A DNA stretch of 64,000 bases from Candidatus Woesearchaeota archaeon (lineage in GTDB: Archaea; Nanobdellota; Nanobdellia; Woesearchaeales; GW2011-AR9): positions 1,331,771-1,395,770 of the forward strand of contig JACPIK010000002.1 of the NCBI GenBank assembly GCA_016188115.1. The letters run 5' to 3'. Of the stretch, positions 8,999 through 18,152 are shown piece after piece. Both the position numbers and the translations under genes were made by a program. A model generated the notes under the pieces. The model was not told the DNA's origin, did no database searches, and saw only the letters and a list, made by a program, of their open reading frames with translations. Position 1 is the stretch's first letter. Each line of letters starts with the position of its first letter.

Positions 8999-9367
8999 TC
9001 AAGAAAACTCTAACAACCTATCCAATCTTTCACAAAATGTATTATACTTATTTCCTAGCTCTACAAATCGCAATAGGATCATTCTTTCCTCATCTCTTAC
9101 CCACAGTTCTGTGGGTTCTTTGACTCTATAACTAATTTCTGATGCATCGATTCCTTCTAATTGTATCGCTGCTTCATTTGCAAGTTGTACTCCTTCTGTG
9201 TTTTCTGAAAGCAATTTACGAAAATGTACTGCTTTAGTAAACGTAGAAATATCTGTTGAGGTACCACTCCTTAGTCTTTTTATTCTACTTCTATCCATGA
9301 CTACTAGGTACTCGTTTCTATACATGTCTTGCTCAATTCCTATGAAATATCTCCCTATAGTTAGCAT
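8999..9367 (-). CDS. hypothetical protein, 122 aa
   Basis: This is an unrecognised soluble protein of 122 residues, last in a run of three small same-strand genes. It is charged, without signal peptide, membrane segment or clear motif. The N-terminal part (TIGRYFIGIEQDMYRNEYLVVMD) looks like alternating strands, and the C-terminus (NKYNTFCERLDRLLEF) is helical. The ATG lies 11 bases after the stop of the preceding gene, so co-transcription is likely. No function is proposed. Confidence 0.55.
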   Translation of the reverse strand: MLTIGRYFIGIEQDMYRNEYLVVMDRSRIKRLRSGTSTDISTFTKAVHFRKLLSENTEGVQLANEAAIQLEGIDASEISYRVKEPTELWVRDEERMILLRFVELGNKYNTFCERLDRLLEFS

Positions 9368-9378
9368 GGTGTAAAGTC

Positions 9379-9714
9379 TTAAGTGCAGAGTTCTCGCACT
9401 AAATCATTAAGTATCAAACGCAACTTTGGACCGGGGGCAAGATACTCCGACTGAGCATTCCAAGTGAAAAAGATGCTATTCTCTTGCATCCAGAAATAAA
9501 TCAATATTCCATTTTCTGTTTGAATAGTTACTTTTTTACAATTTGCTATTGGAGAATTCCATTCCTCCTCTTTGAGAACATTCCCTAACTCTTTGATATA
9601 CGATTCTAACTTTTGCAAAAAATGATGTCGTGTTTCTGGCAAGAAGCAACGTAGTGAAATCCCTTCATAAGGAAGAAAAGCGTCTTCAAGTGTAATTTTG
9701 CATTCCATTTTCAT
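9379..9714 (-). CDS. hypothetical protein, 111 aa
   Basis: This unrecognised 111-residue protein is the middle member of three consecutive small genes. It begins MKMECKITLEDAF, so the start could be either of two methionines two codons apart. The second half (ILIYFWMQENSIFFTWN) is rich in aromatic beta-strand-like residues, but nothing looks like a membrane helix. It follows the 145-residue gene after 13 bases. Its link to that gene is positional only. Confidence 0.55.
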   Translation of the reverse strand: MKMECKITLEDAFLPYEGISLRCFLPETRHHFLQKLESYIKELGNVLKEEEWNSPIANCKKVTIQTENGILIYFWMQENSIFFTWNAQSEYLAPGPKLRLILNDLVRELCT

Positions 9715-9727
9715 TTGTCTTCTTTTT

Positions 9728-10165
9728 TTATTTTTCTGGTCTGTTTTCTGCTCTTAATATCTTTTCTAGGACTATTTTCATTTGCGAAACGGTGTCTTCA
9801 ATTGCTCCTCTCACCGCAGCCTCAAAATCAACATATCTCACTTCATAACATACTCTTGACCAAAGCCAATATTCTATTCTAATTTGGTCATACATTTCCA
9901 TAACACTTATCCCCTCCTGTGCAGAAGCAGATTTAGCCGAAATTTTGATATTTGAATGGGGATACATACTTGAGATGCCTATTCTAAATTCTTCTTTGTT
10001 TTTGGGATTGTTTATTTTCTCTTGCACATATTTTATCGTCTCATCTCCCCATTGATTTGATACCTCTTGTGCCGTTAGATGGACTATCCGGAGAATTTCT
10101 GCTCCTCTTATTGGGGCTGGTAATTGTAGGGTCCTAGATAGACTGGTATCATCGAATGTGGACAT
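9728..10165 (-). CDS. hypothetical protein, 145 aa
   Basis: This is the first gene of a three-gene orphan cluster. The 145-residue protein has a helical N-terminal half and a C-terminal helix (FEAAVRGAIEDTVSQMKIVL). No known motif is visible. A TATA-like TTTAAATG lies about 27 bases upstream on the minus strand, so translation probably starts at the transcript's 5' end. The promoter region is shared head to head with the TrmB-type regulator at 10256, which makes it a candidate target of that regulator. Confidence 0.55.
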   Translation of the reverse strand: MSTFDDTSLSRTLQLPAPIRGAEILRIVHLTAQEVSNQWGDETIKYVQEKINNPKNKEEFRIGISSMYPHSNIKISAKSASAQEGISVMEMYDQIRIEYWLWSRVCYEVRYVDFEAAVRGAIEDTVSQMKIVLEKILRAENRPEK

Positions 10166-10255
10166 CTTGTTTTTTTGTAAATCTAACTCATTTAAACATA
10201 TGTGGTAACTATTATCACCACAAGAATTAAAAATAGGCTCTATGTATCTCTCTTT

Positions 10256-11017
10256 ATGATTAATGAACTTATCGAATTGGGTCTAACCAAAAACGAAGCA
10301 AAAATCTATCTTATTCTTATTCGTAGCAATGATCTCTCCGCCTCTGAAGTTACATCTAAAACCGGAATCCATCGTCGTAATGTCTACGATGCAATCGACA
10401 GACTTCTTGAGAAAGGTCTCATTACACAGACTGAAATTAACAAAACCAAACGCTTTAACGCTGTTGATCCTAAACATCTTCGTGATATGGTTAAAGCTCA
10501 ACAAATTCATGTGGAAAACATAGTTCCTCAACTTTCTGCTCAATTTGCTCAAGTAGAACGTAATAATTGTGTACGACTCTACAAGGGTATTGCGGGTGTA
10601 CGCGCCAGTTTTACAGATTCTCTTAATATGATTGGTAAAGGTGAAGACTATTGGGCAGCAGGGTGTATTGATATGCCTAAGCTTGCGGGTGGTCCATTTA
10701 TGGAACAGTTTCATGCGCAAAAAATTTCCAAACAGATCAAAAATCGTTTAATCTTCAATCATGAAGCGCAAAATCGTGCTCTTACATTTCTTGGAAGAAA
10801 GAATTATGCGGTACGAGTTCTTCCACAAGGTCACGTTCTTCCTGTTCAAACAGCAGTTTATGGAAAAGAAATAGTGTGTCAGATCTTAATCCATCAAGAG
10901 CCATTTGTGATTCAAACTATTGACAAAGATTTTGCAACTAATTTTCGTCGTTATTTTGAGATACTATGGGAAATTTCAACACCAATAGAACGATTAAAAA
11001 AACAAAAAGAAAAGTGA
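10256..11017 (+). CDS. TrmB-family transcriptional regulator
   Basis: Residues about 1-75 form a TrmB-type winged helix (LGLTKNEAKIYLILI, then EVTSKTGIHRRNVYDAIDRL and LEKGLITQ). A linker and an effector-like domain follow (VRLYKGIAGVRASFTDSL onward). TrmB proteins usually sense sugars or other small ligands and repress or activate transport and metabolic genes. I chose ATG 10256 (MINELIELGL), 253 residues, because a TATA-like TTAAAAATA lies about 25 bases before it. A start at 10202 would add 18 residues that do not look like the family. The divergent orphan operon may be its target. Confidence 0.88.
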   Translation: MINELIELGLTKNEAKIYLILIRSNDLSASEVTSKTGIHRRNVYDAIDRLLEKGLITQTEINKTKRFNAVDPKHLRDMVKAQQIHVENIVPQLSAQFAQVERNNCVRLYKGIAGVRASFTDSLNMIGKGEDYWAAGCIDMPKLAGGPFMEQFHAQKISKQIKNRLIFNHEAQNRALTFLGRKNYAVRVLPQGHVLPVQTAVYGKEIVCQILIHQEPFVIQTIDKDFATNFRRYFEILWEISTPIERLKKQKEK

Positions 11018-11041
11018 TCCGTAAATTTTATTCTAATAAAT

Positions 11042-13561
11042 CTATTCAACCCCTATCTTAATCTTAAATTTCTCAGTTTCAAGGGTGGTTGTTCCGTGTG
11101 TCACAATTTCTCCTACACGTAAAACTGCTTTGAGATCACCGGTTGCGATTTCTACTAACTCTGCAACATCGTCGCCAACAAGGACTAGTTTCTTCAAATC
11201 TTCTTTCATGGACAGATTTTTTTCTGACTTATACTTACGCACAGTAGCAATAATATCTAACATGATCTCACCAAGTTTTTCTGCTTGCTCATCACGTAAT
11301 GCGGTGTTAACAGTTGGCCAATGTGACAGATGAACACTCTTCGCGCCGTCCCCTTCTTTGAAGAAGTTTTGATAAATCTCTTCTGTAATATGCGGCATAA
11401 CGGGGGCAATCATTTTCACAATAGTGAGCAATGTATGGTACAGGGTATACTGGCCACTTGTTCGCGCAGCAGCACCACGTACATCGGGATTATACAATCG
11501 ATCTTTAACAATTTCTAAATAATTATCACAAAAAATATGCCAGAAAAATTTCTCCACTTCCGCTTTAGTTCGTACATATTCATAACGATCAAAGCTTTCG
11601 CTGCATTCTTGGATTAAACTTTGCAAGCGAGAAATCACAAAACGATCAATCAATTCAGTTGCTTTTCCTGTACCCTCATATCCTTCAAGATGCAGCATAC
11701 TAAATTTAGATGCATTCCATAATTTTGTCACAAATTTTTGTCCCGTAAGTAAATCTTTTTCTTGGAATGGTAAATCATCACCTAGTTTTGAGCCAGCTGC
11801 CCAGAAACGTAACGCGTCAGCACAATACTTATCAACCATCACTTGTGGTTCAATAACATTGCCTTTAGATTTGGACATCTTACGACCATGAGGGTCTTGT
11901 GCATGTCCAGAAATCACAACATCGTGCCAAGGATTCTGATGATGATGCAATTGCTCTTTTACCAACGTGTTAAATAACCAGAACGTGATGATGTCATGCG
12001 CTTGTGGTCGAAGATTCATCGGAATCAATTTTTTCTTAAGCGCAGGATCGTCAAATAGTTCTACAGCTAAGTGTGGTGTCAAAGAGGACGTTGCCCAAGT
12101 ATCAAGTACATCCTTTTCCGCAATAACATCTTCTTTTGAATAACCTTTGGGAACATCATTAAGTGGATCAACTGGCAACTGGTCTAGTGACGGCAAAATT
12201 ACTTCTCCGGTTTTTTTGTGATACCAAACCGGCATAGGGATACCAAAATGACGTTGACGAGAAATACACCAATCCCATTTAAGACCTTTAATCCAATTAT
12301 CGTACCGTACTTTCATATGTGGTGGATACCAATTCAATTTTGCGCCAGATTCTAAGAAATGCTCACGCAAGTCAAGATACGCAACGAACCACTGTTTGGT
12401 TGCCACATATTCAATATCGGTGCCGCACCGTTCGTGAGTATTAACCATATGGGTTAATGGTTGTTTTTTGAGAAGCATGCCTGCTTTTTCTAGATCTTCC
12501 AGAACCGCAACCCGTGCTTGTTCTGAATTTTTCCCATGATATGGGCTTGGTGCAATATAAGTCCCACTTTCATCCATAATATGTACTGCTGTTGTTTCAG
12601 GGTGACGTGCCATCCATTCAACACAATCAAGACCACCATATGAGCAATAATAGACTACGCCTGTTCCATATTCAGTCTTTGCAGAAATATCATGACTAAT
12701 AGGGATTTTCTCCTGTGCAAAAGGAATCACCACTTTCTTGCCAACTAATTTTGTTCCTTTGAATGTTTCTATAACCTGAAGACCAAACTCATCAGCAAGT
12801 TTCTCTGCTCCTTCTTTACTTAATACCCACATCTCTGCATCGGGTCGCTTTGCACGAACATAATCTCCTTCTTGATTAATGGAGACACCAACACAAGCAG
12901 GATGAAGTTCAGGGCGGGTTGTTGAATAAATAATAAACTCATTTTGTGTTCCATCAATTTTCGCTTTAATGTAATTAAGTGTGCTTTTGCGTTCGGTATC
13001 TTCCATCTCTACTTGCGCAATTGCTGTTTTACAATGAGGGCAGAAAATAATGGGGGCTTTCTTCTGATAAATACGGCCAGCTTTATAGAGGTCTATAAAT
13101 GATTTCTGCGAAAGCTTGCGGCAATGATCATTAATCGTGGAATAAAATATTGAAAAATCACAGCTAATCCCTATCTTCTTCCAATCGTTTACAAATCCAG
13201 GGCGAATTTCTTCAAGTGTTTTAAGACAGAGTTTGATGAACTCATTACGTTCCATCTTTTTTGATACAACATTTTTGGTTTTCTCAATGAGTTTTTCCGT
13301 TGCTAAACCGTTATCGTCGGTTCCAAAAGGATAGAACACATTTTTTCCTTTCATACGTTGATAGCGCGCAATAATATCTCCTTGAGTGTAACTAAATGCA
13401 TGACCTAGGTGCATCTTTCCCGACACTGTTGGCGGCGGGGTATCAATAGAATAAATTGGCTTTGTGCTTTTGGGATCAAATTTGTACGTTTGGGTTTGTT
13501 CCCAGAGTTTCTGGATGCGTGGTTCAGCTTCTTTTGGATCATATTTCTCAGCAAGTGCCAT
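11042..13561 (-). CDS. valS: valyl-tRNA synthetase
   Basis: This class I synthetase charges tRNA-Val. The 839-residue protein has the HIGH-type motif KMHLGHAFS near residue 50, a zinc-type knuckle CPHCKTAIAQVEMED near 175, an editing (CP1) domain, the archaeal ValRS signature LDTWATSSLTP, and KMSKS in HGRKMSKSKGNV. A helical anticodon-binding domain follows (LMHLEGY onward in spirit, with IAPVMPHITEEIYQNFF). The C-terminal coiled-coil of bacterial ValRS appears absent, as is common in archaea. A TATA-like TTTTTAAAG lies about 27 bases upstream. The ATG choice fits the leaderless pattern. Confidence 0.96.
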   Translation of the reverse strand: MALAEKYDPKEAEPRIQKLWEQTQTYKFDPKSTKPIYSIDTPPPTVSGKMHLGHAFSYTQGDIIARYQRMKGKNVFYPFGTDDNGLATEKLIEKTKNVVSKKMERNEFIKLCLKTLEEIRPGFVNDWKKIGISCDFSIFYSTINDHCRKLSQKSFIDLYKAGRIYQKKAPIIFCPHCKTAIAQVEMEDTERKSTLNYIKAKIDGTQNEFIIYSTTRPELHPACVGVSINQEGDYVRAKRPDAEMWVLSKEGAEKLADEFGLQVIETFKGTKLVGKKVVIPFAQEKIPISHDISAKTEYGTGVVYYCSYGGLDCVEWMARHPETTAVHIMDESGTYIAPSPYHGKNSEQARVAVLEDLEKAGMLLKKQPLTHMVNTHERCGTDIEYVATKQWFVAYLDLREHFLESGAKLNWYPPHMKVRYDNWIKGLKWDWCISRQRHFGIPMPVWYHKKTGEVILPSLDQLPVDPLNDVPKGYSKEDVIAEKDVLDTWATSSLTPHLAVELFDDPALKKKLIPMNLRPQAHDIITFWLFNTLVKEQLHHHQNPWHDVVISGHAQDPHGRKMSKSKGNVIEPQVMVDKYCADALRFWAAGSKLGDDLPFQEKDLLTGQKFVTKLWNASKFSMLHLEGYEGTGKATELIDRFVISRLQSLIQECSESFDRYEYVRTKAEVEKFFWHIFCDNYLEIVKDRLYNPDVRGAAARTSGQYTLYHTLLTIVKMIAPVMPHITEEIYQNFFKEGDGAKSVHLSHWPTVNTALRDEQAEKLGEIMLDIIATVRKYKSEKNLSMKEDLKKLVLVGDDVAELVEIATGDLKAVLRVGEIVTHGTTTLETEKFKIKIGVE

Positions 13562-13637
13562 AGTTCTAGCAAAGTAGTATCCTCTTTAAAAAGATGACGA
13601 CTCAAAAAAATAAGAAAAACCAACCACTAATCAAAAC

Positions 13638-14753
13638 TTAACGATTAAGGGGGATCACGTGGGTAATTGAAGTGTACCCTCCTTTTGTTCCATTTCCTGC
13701 AGTCTCAACAGTGATAAAACCACCTAGGTGATGAAGAACGCGTCCAGAGAGTGCAAGTCCAAGCCCTGTACTTCCTGTACTTTGTCCTGCTTCAAACATC
13801 TGATGAGGTGCAATTTTTGTAAAATTAATTCCACCAGCATCATCTTTTACCCCAACAAAAAGAAAAGGAGTATTAGGGTCATACTTTGCTCTTTCTTCAC
13901 TTGTAAGATAGAACCTTTCTTGCTCTGCAAGATCTCTTACTTGTGCGTTTACTACTAATCGAGGCAATCTATTCTTGGCGTCTCCTATGTCGTTTTTCTT
14001 AAATGCTCCTGCGGAGTTACTCGCTAAGTTTAGAATTTGAGTATAAAGAATAGCTAAATCCTGGGTTGTTGATAAATGTGCTACTCCTTGAGTTTGTAAA
14101 TCAACCAAGCCATATTTTTTTAAGTCTCCAGCAATTATTTGAAAATAATGGCCTAACCATTTTGTATTATACAATCCTCGAGATATTGGTTCTTCTTGAG
14201 CAAGTGCAGTAAGTCCTTGGAGTAACCGATCAACAGGGTTTTCTTGCGTGCCTAATTGAGTAATTAAATCGTTATTAAAATCTTTATCGTCTGTAGGAGG
14301 TAAACCTCCCAGTATTGCTTTTAATGCCCAGAATTGCTGTCCAACTTGTTTCAATTGAGTTTCAAGTAATTGTTGGGTATGAGGGGGATGGTCTGCCATT
14401 TGCTCAAGACTCGCTTGAAATATTCTTGCTTGGTTATGTGCTCTTTGATATTCTGCAATAGCAGATTTATAATCCTCGGATTCAGAAGTCGGTAAATACA
14501 TTTCTGCCATTTCTGTTAATGTAAGAATTGCGGCAAGGGGATTATTAACATCATGAATTACTCGTTTCGCAATAGTCTCTATCATTTTTTTAGATAAAGA
14601 AACATCTCTTGGACAAGTATAAACCATACGAACTGGACCATCTTTTTCTTGAGGAAGTGGAGAATAAACTATATGTGGGTAACCTTCTACTCCAAATCCA
14701 GTGGGTGTGGGAAGGGGAGTTAATATTTCTGCAAGAGTTCCAAATGATGTCAT
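13638..14753 (-). CDS. histidine-kinase-like protein, cytoplasmic
   Basis: The 371-residue protein carries a histidine kinase core. The H-box is VIHDVNNPLAAILTLTEM near residue 90, the N-box is LASNSAGAFKKN near 240, the G1 box is VGVKDDAGGIN near 302, and the G2 box is STGLGLALSGRVLHHLGG near 335. No membrane segment and no clear PAS or HAMP domain is seen; about 80 unassigned N-terminal residues could be the sensor part. About 130 helical residues separate the H and N boxes, longer than usual. No response regulator lies nearby, so its partner is unknown. A TATA-like TTTATAAAAT sits about 27 bases upstream. Confidence 0.8.
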   Translation of the reverse strand: MTSFGTLAEILTPLPTPTGFGVEGYPHIVYSPLPQEKDGPVRMVYTCPRDVSLSKKMIETIAKRVIHDVNNPLAAILTLTEMAEMYLPTSESEDYKSAIAEYQRAHNQARIFQASLEQMADHPPHTQQLLETQLKQVGQQFWALKAILGGLPPTDDKDFNNDLITQLGTQENPVDRLLQGLTALAQEEPISRGLYNTKWLGHYFQIIAGDLKKYGLVDLQTQGVAHLSTTQDLAILYTQILNLASNSAGAFKKNDIGDAKNRLPRLVVNAQVRDLAEQERFYLTSEERAKYDPNTPFLFVGVKDDAGGINFTKIAPHQMFEAGQSTGSTGLGLALSGRVLHHLGGFITVETAGNGTKGGYTSITHVIPLNR

Positions 14754-14876
14754 TATAAAGTGACTAAAACTAGTTATTTTATAAATCTTTCGCTGAATTA
14801 GACACTATTGAGTGACAACATAAATAGTTTCGAAAGAACCGCCAACATTAAAAACTCTCATTCCATTTCTACCTTC

Positions 14877-15080
14877 ATGTCCTATCATCAACGCCGTAAA
14901 ATTTTCCTCCTCCTCACTATCCTGCTCATTATTCTCGCAGCAGTGTTTCTGGTAGCATTATTACATCCCTCGACAGTTTTCTTCAACATTGGTCTGCCTA
15001 ACATTCTCCAAAATTATTTCATACTATTTTTCTCGTTCTTGTGTATCTGTCTCATTGTCTGGGATCTCAAGCATCTTTAA
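14877..15080 (+). CDS. small two-helix membrane protein
   Basis: This 67-residue protein begins MSYHQRRKIFLLL and consists almost entirely of two hydrophobic helices, about residues 9-29 and 38-60, with basic residues before the first. It ends in WDLKHL. An in-frame TTG at 14808 would add 23 polar residues, but an ATTAAAAAC element about 27 bases before ATG 14877 supports the shorter form. It precedes rfcL by 38 bases on the same strand. Function is unknown. Confidence 0.55.
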   Translation: MSYHQRRKIFLLLTILLIILAAVFLVALLHPSTVFFNIGLPNILQNYFILFFSFLCICLIVWDLKHL

Positions 15081-15118
15081 CCACAAACCTTTAATACCCT
15101 CTTGTCTCACAAAATAGT

Positions 15119-16312
15119 ATGTCTCTGTATACAATTAAATATGCACCGCAAAATGAAGAACAAGTCTTTGGACAGCAGCTCGCTGTGTCTCAACTCAAAG
15201 ATTATATTCTCAATTATAAGAATCAAAAAAAGAAAGCAGCTCTTTTGCTAGGTCCATTAGGCGTAGGAAAAACGGCGAGTGTCTATGCGCTCGCAAAACA
15301 ATTAAAATTCGATGTTCTTGAGCTCAATTCATCTGATTTACGCAATGAAGCAGCCATGAAACAGTTTCTTGGTTCTGCATTAGGGCAGCAATCTCTTTTC
15401 TTCACTCCTAAATTAATTCTTATTGATGAAATTGATGCTCTTTCTGGTGTGCGTGATCGTGGCGGCGTAACCGGTATACTCAAAGCCATAACAACTTCAA
15501 CATTCCCTGTCATTCTTACCGCGAATGATGTCACAGATGCAAAATTTAAACCATTGCTCAAAGAGGCATTAACTATCGAGTATCATAAACTCCAATATCG
15601 TACTCTTGCGCATGCGTTAACCTGGGTTGCGCAACAAGAAAAGATCACCGTTGATGAGAAGTCTATTAATTCGTTAGCAAGACAAGCTGATGGAGACCTG
15701 CGTGCAGCACTTATTGATCTACATGTCTGTGCTCGCAATGGCTCTCTCTCCTACGAAGCCGTGACAACTCTCTCTGACCGGCGTCGAACGCAAACGATTC
15801 TTGAAGTCTTAACCCAAATCTTCAAATCTTCTTCTGTTGAAACGGCGCTTCCCGCATTAGATGATACGGACCTTGAACCAGGAGAATTAATGTTATGGTT
15901 AGATGCTAACATTCCTATAGAATACGCTTCTGCAACATCAATAGCCAGAGCCTATGAACATATGTCCCGAGCCGATGTATTTGCGGGAAGAATTCGCAAA
16001 CGTCAACATTGGCGTTTTCTTGCGTACATTAATCATCTTTGTAGTGCTGGTGTCTCATCTGCTAAAGATGAACGAAATACTAATTTTATCTCCTATAAAC
16101 CAACCATGCGTCTGCTACGTCAATGGCAGATCAACATGAAAATGGCCAAACGTAAAGAGATTGCCGAGAAATTAGCAGCCGCAACTCATATGTCGAAAAA
16201 AGAAGCATTCAAACAGGTTCCTTATCTCGTCCCCGTTTTCAAAAAACATCACGAGGCATTAACAAAGGAATTAGGGTTGAGTGATGAAGAAGGCGAGTGG
16301 TTGGAGAAGTAA
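15119..16312 (+). CDS. rfcL: replication factor C large subunit
   Basis: RFC-L is part of the archaeal clamp loader that opens PCNA on primed DNA. The 397-residue AAA+ protein has Walker A GPLGVGKTASV (residues 45-55), Walker B LILIDEID (99-106) and the RFC-L-type motif LNSSDLRNE (69-77). DGDLRAALIDL of sensor 2 and a helical collar domain follow. The C-terminus is short and ends in EEGEWLEK without an obvious PCNA-binding (PIP) box, which many RFC-L proteins have. The small subunit gene is not in this window. A CTTTAATACC element lies about 28 bases upstream. Confidence 0.94.
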   Translation: MSLYTIKYAPQNEEQVFGQQLAVSQLKDYILNYKNQKKKAALLLGPLGVGKTASVYALAKQLKFDVLELNSSDLRNEAAMKQFLGSALGQQSLFFTPKLILIDEIDALSGVRDRGGVTGILKAITTSTFPVILTANDVTDAKFKPLLKEALTIEYHKLQYRTLAHALTWVAQQEKITVDEKSINSLARQADGDLRAALIDLHVCARNGSLSYEAVTTLSDRRRTQTILEVLTQIFKSSSVETALPALDDTDLEPGELMLWLDANIPIEYASATSIARAYEHMSRADVFAGRIRKRQHWRFLAYINHLCSAGVSSAKDERNTNFISYKPTMRLLRQWQINMKMAKRKEIAEKLAAATHMSKKEAFKQVPYLVPVFKKHHEALTKELGLSDEEGEWLEK

Positions 16313-16330
16313 AAGTTACAGTGTAAACAG

Positions 16331-16873
16331 TTACAACGTAATTTCTAATCCTCCCCAAACATACTGTGCCCGAAGCCCACTTGGTTCTATTTCAACAATT
16401 CTGCCCGTTGGAAGAGTATTTACCTCAGAACGTCGAACGACTCCAAGTATGTTGTTGTAATCTGCAGTTGGTCTTTGTACTTCACCAAGCACCATCAATG
16501 AAATCTTTGTTTTATTATCAATAAATCCCCAATGCCATGATAAGAACGATCCTGTTTGTAATGACGAATGGAGGGTGTCATCTATTTCACTCCAACTTTT
16601 GTGTCCACTTCCAAGATCATTAAGATAAGCATTGAGTCCACGCCATATATGTTCATAATCTACTGTTGGTTTGAATGTGCCTTCCTGCCGTAACCACGGC
16701 GGATCACTTCGTGGTTTGTTAATCGGACTTCGATCTCCAAGATATGGCGTGCCATTCTCGACAATACCTGTTAGTAATACTTTCTCTAAATCAGGGGTTG
16801 GTTGTACAACAGTAAGATACGCTTTCACCACATTGGGAAAACGATCATAAAATGGTATTTTTGAAATGTTCAT
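16331..16873 (-). CDS. hypothetical protein, 180 aa
   Basis: This is an unrecognised soluble 180-residue protein, proline- and tryptophan-rich, with no signal peptide. The middle (YEHIWRGLNAYLNDLGSG) is helical and the C-terminal third looks like beta-strands (ISLMVLGEVQ, TGRIVEIEPSGLRAQYVW). It is the last of three same-strand orphan genes between rfcL and the AbrB-PhoU-like gene, 24 bases after the small membrane-anchored gene. Confidence 0.5.
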   Translation of the reverse strand: MNISKIPFYDRFPNVVKAYLTVVQPTPDLEKVLLTGIVENGTPYLGDRSPINKPRSDPPWLRQEGTFKPTVDYEHIWRGLNAYLNDLGSGHKSWSEIDDTLHSSLQTGSFLSWHWGFIDNKTKISLMVLGEVQRPTADYNNILGVVRRSEVNTLPTGRIVEIEPSGLRAQYVWGGLEITL

Positions 16874-16897
16874 TGTAATTTCTTACCTCACACATTT

Positions 16898-17230
16898 TTA
16901 TCTATCTTGTTCTTTTTGTACATCGTATTGTCCGGGCAATAGAAGATCACAAGTATACATCCCTTCAATAGGTAAGGTTACCCTATCTCCTACTTGAAGA
17001 TTCCATGGTCGTTGTGTAAGATCATCAGATTGCATCGGTTGACTTTTATCCGCACAGTATGCTATTACATTGTTGACGACTACTTGAAAAGTTGTTTTTT
17101 GGTAATTCTGGTTAGGGAAAACATTCTCCCTTTGGGTTACAATTCCTTGCTGGTCTGCTAACGCAATATATCCTAAAATTCCAACTAGGCTCATTCCGAG
17201 GATTCCTCTTTTTAAGTTTTGATTTTTCAT
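16898..17230 (-). CDS. small exported or membrane-anchored protein, 110 aa
   Basis: The protein starts KNQNLKRG and continues into a hydrophobic stretch at about residues 9-26 (ILGMSLVGILGYIALA), which could be a signal peptide or an anchor. The rest is polar and includes two cysteines, one in IAYCADK and one in MYTCDLL. If exported, these could form a disulfide. The C-terminal part (VGDRVTLPIEG, LLPGQYDV) looks like beta-strands. I do not recognise the family. Confidence 0.55.
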   Translation of the reverse strand: MKNQNLKRGILGMSLVGILGYIALADQQGIVTQRENVFPNQNYQKTTFQVVVNNVIAYCADKSQPMQSDDLTQRPWNLQVGDRVTLPIEGMYTCDLLLPGQYDVQKEQDR

Positions 17231-17292
17231 GGTTTATTCTCTCTATGTTTCGCTTTTTTTTGTGTAATGTTTCTTTCTCGTATTTCACAAAT

Positions 17293-18024
17293 CTATATTT
17301 CTGGGAAATCTCTTGAAATTTTTGCAGAAGTATACAGGGAAGCGCTTCGTCCAGATATAACTAATAGGCATCGGTCTGCTGAAAGATCACCAAATAGTCC
17401 CTGCCGGGTTCGTGCAGCAACATCTGGTTGAAAAGAGCTGAAACTAACATAATTCCCGCCATTGTTGGGAAGGTTCGCTGCCATTTGTGCTGCAGAATCG
17501 TAAACCTGTCCTAAAATTTTTACTCCGTCATCAGCTACATATCTTCCTGCAATTCTAAATCCACCATTTATCTGAAGGTCATTTATGTTGGTGATCCCTG
17601 ATGAAGGTCCAAACGAGATATATGACTGGGCATCTTGGAAGCGACCATCTTGTCGACCATCCTTAAATTGTACCTCAAGAACAGCATTTGTTTTTTTTGC
17701 AGGTTCTAACTTAGCAAGAGCGACTTCCCTTGGCCTAGCAATAAAACATGCGCTTACATAAAGATCCCGGTCGCGACCACCTCGACTTTCAAATACTGGT
17801 CCTGTGCTTCTCAAAGTGGGATCAGCGCGTACAATTCGTTCCATAAGTTCTAAAGCTTGAGAAACAGGTACGGGCTCATGCCAGTAGGGAGATTGACCAA
17901 CTTCTCTATAACAGCGACTTGCTCCTTGGATATCGAGGACGCGTGCGGTTGCCGGAATTGCTCCATTTTGAATTAAATTTGTTAATGTTTGTCTTACTTC
18001 TAATTGTTTATTGTAGCTTATCAT
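17293..18024 (-). CDS. hypothetical protein, 243 aa
   Basis: This is an unrecognised cytoplasmic protein of 243 residues. It has several arginine-rich stretches and a C-terminal part with LFGDLSADRCLLVISGRSAS. There is no signal peptide and no motif I can name. It is the first gene of the minus-strand orphan trio and diverges from the AbrB-PhoU-like regulator at 18153 across 128 bases. That spacer is AT-rich and can hold both promoters. Confidence 0.5.
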   Translation of the reverse strand: MISYNKQLEVRQTLTNLIQNGAIPATARVLDIQGASRCYREVGQSPYWHEPVPVSQALELMERIVRADPTLRSTGPVFESRGGRDRDLYVSACFIARPREVALAKLEPAKKTNAVLEVQFKDGRQDGRFQDAQSYISFGPSSGITNINDLQINGGFRIAGRYVADDGVKILGQVYDSAAQMAANLPNNGGNYVSFSSFQPDVAARTRQGLFGDLSADRCLLVISGRSASLYTSAKISRDFPEI

Positions 18025-18152
18025 GTTTAATCACCATTAATGTTATTACTGTACAATTACTAATGGCTCTATTAAATATCTTTTTACTATCAAAGATATG
18101 TTGCATATCTTTTCACACAAATCTTATAAATGGACAAAAGAATAAAGTAAGA

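Noticed and set aside
17919-18152. A 78-residue extension of the AbrB-PhoU-like protein
   Set aside because: It overlaps the divergent gene and includes the promoter. AbrB domains start at the protein N-terminus.
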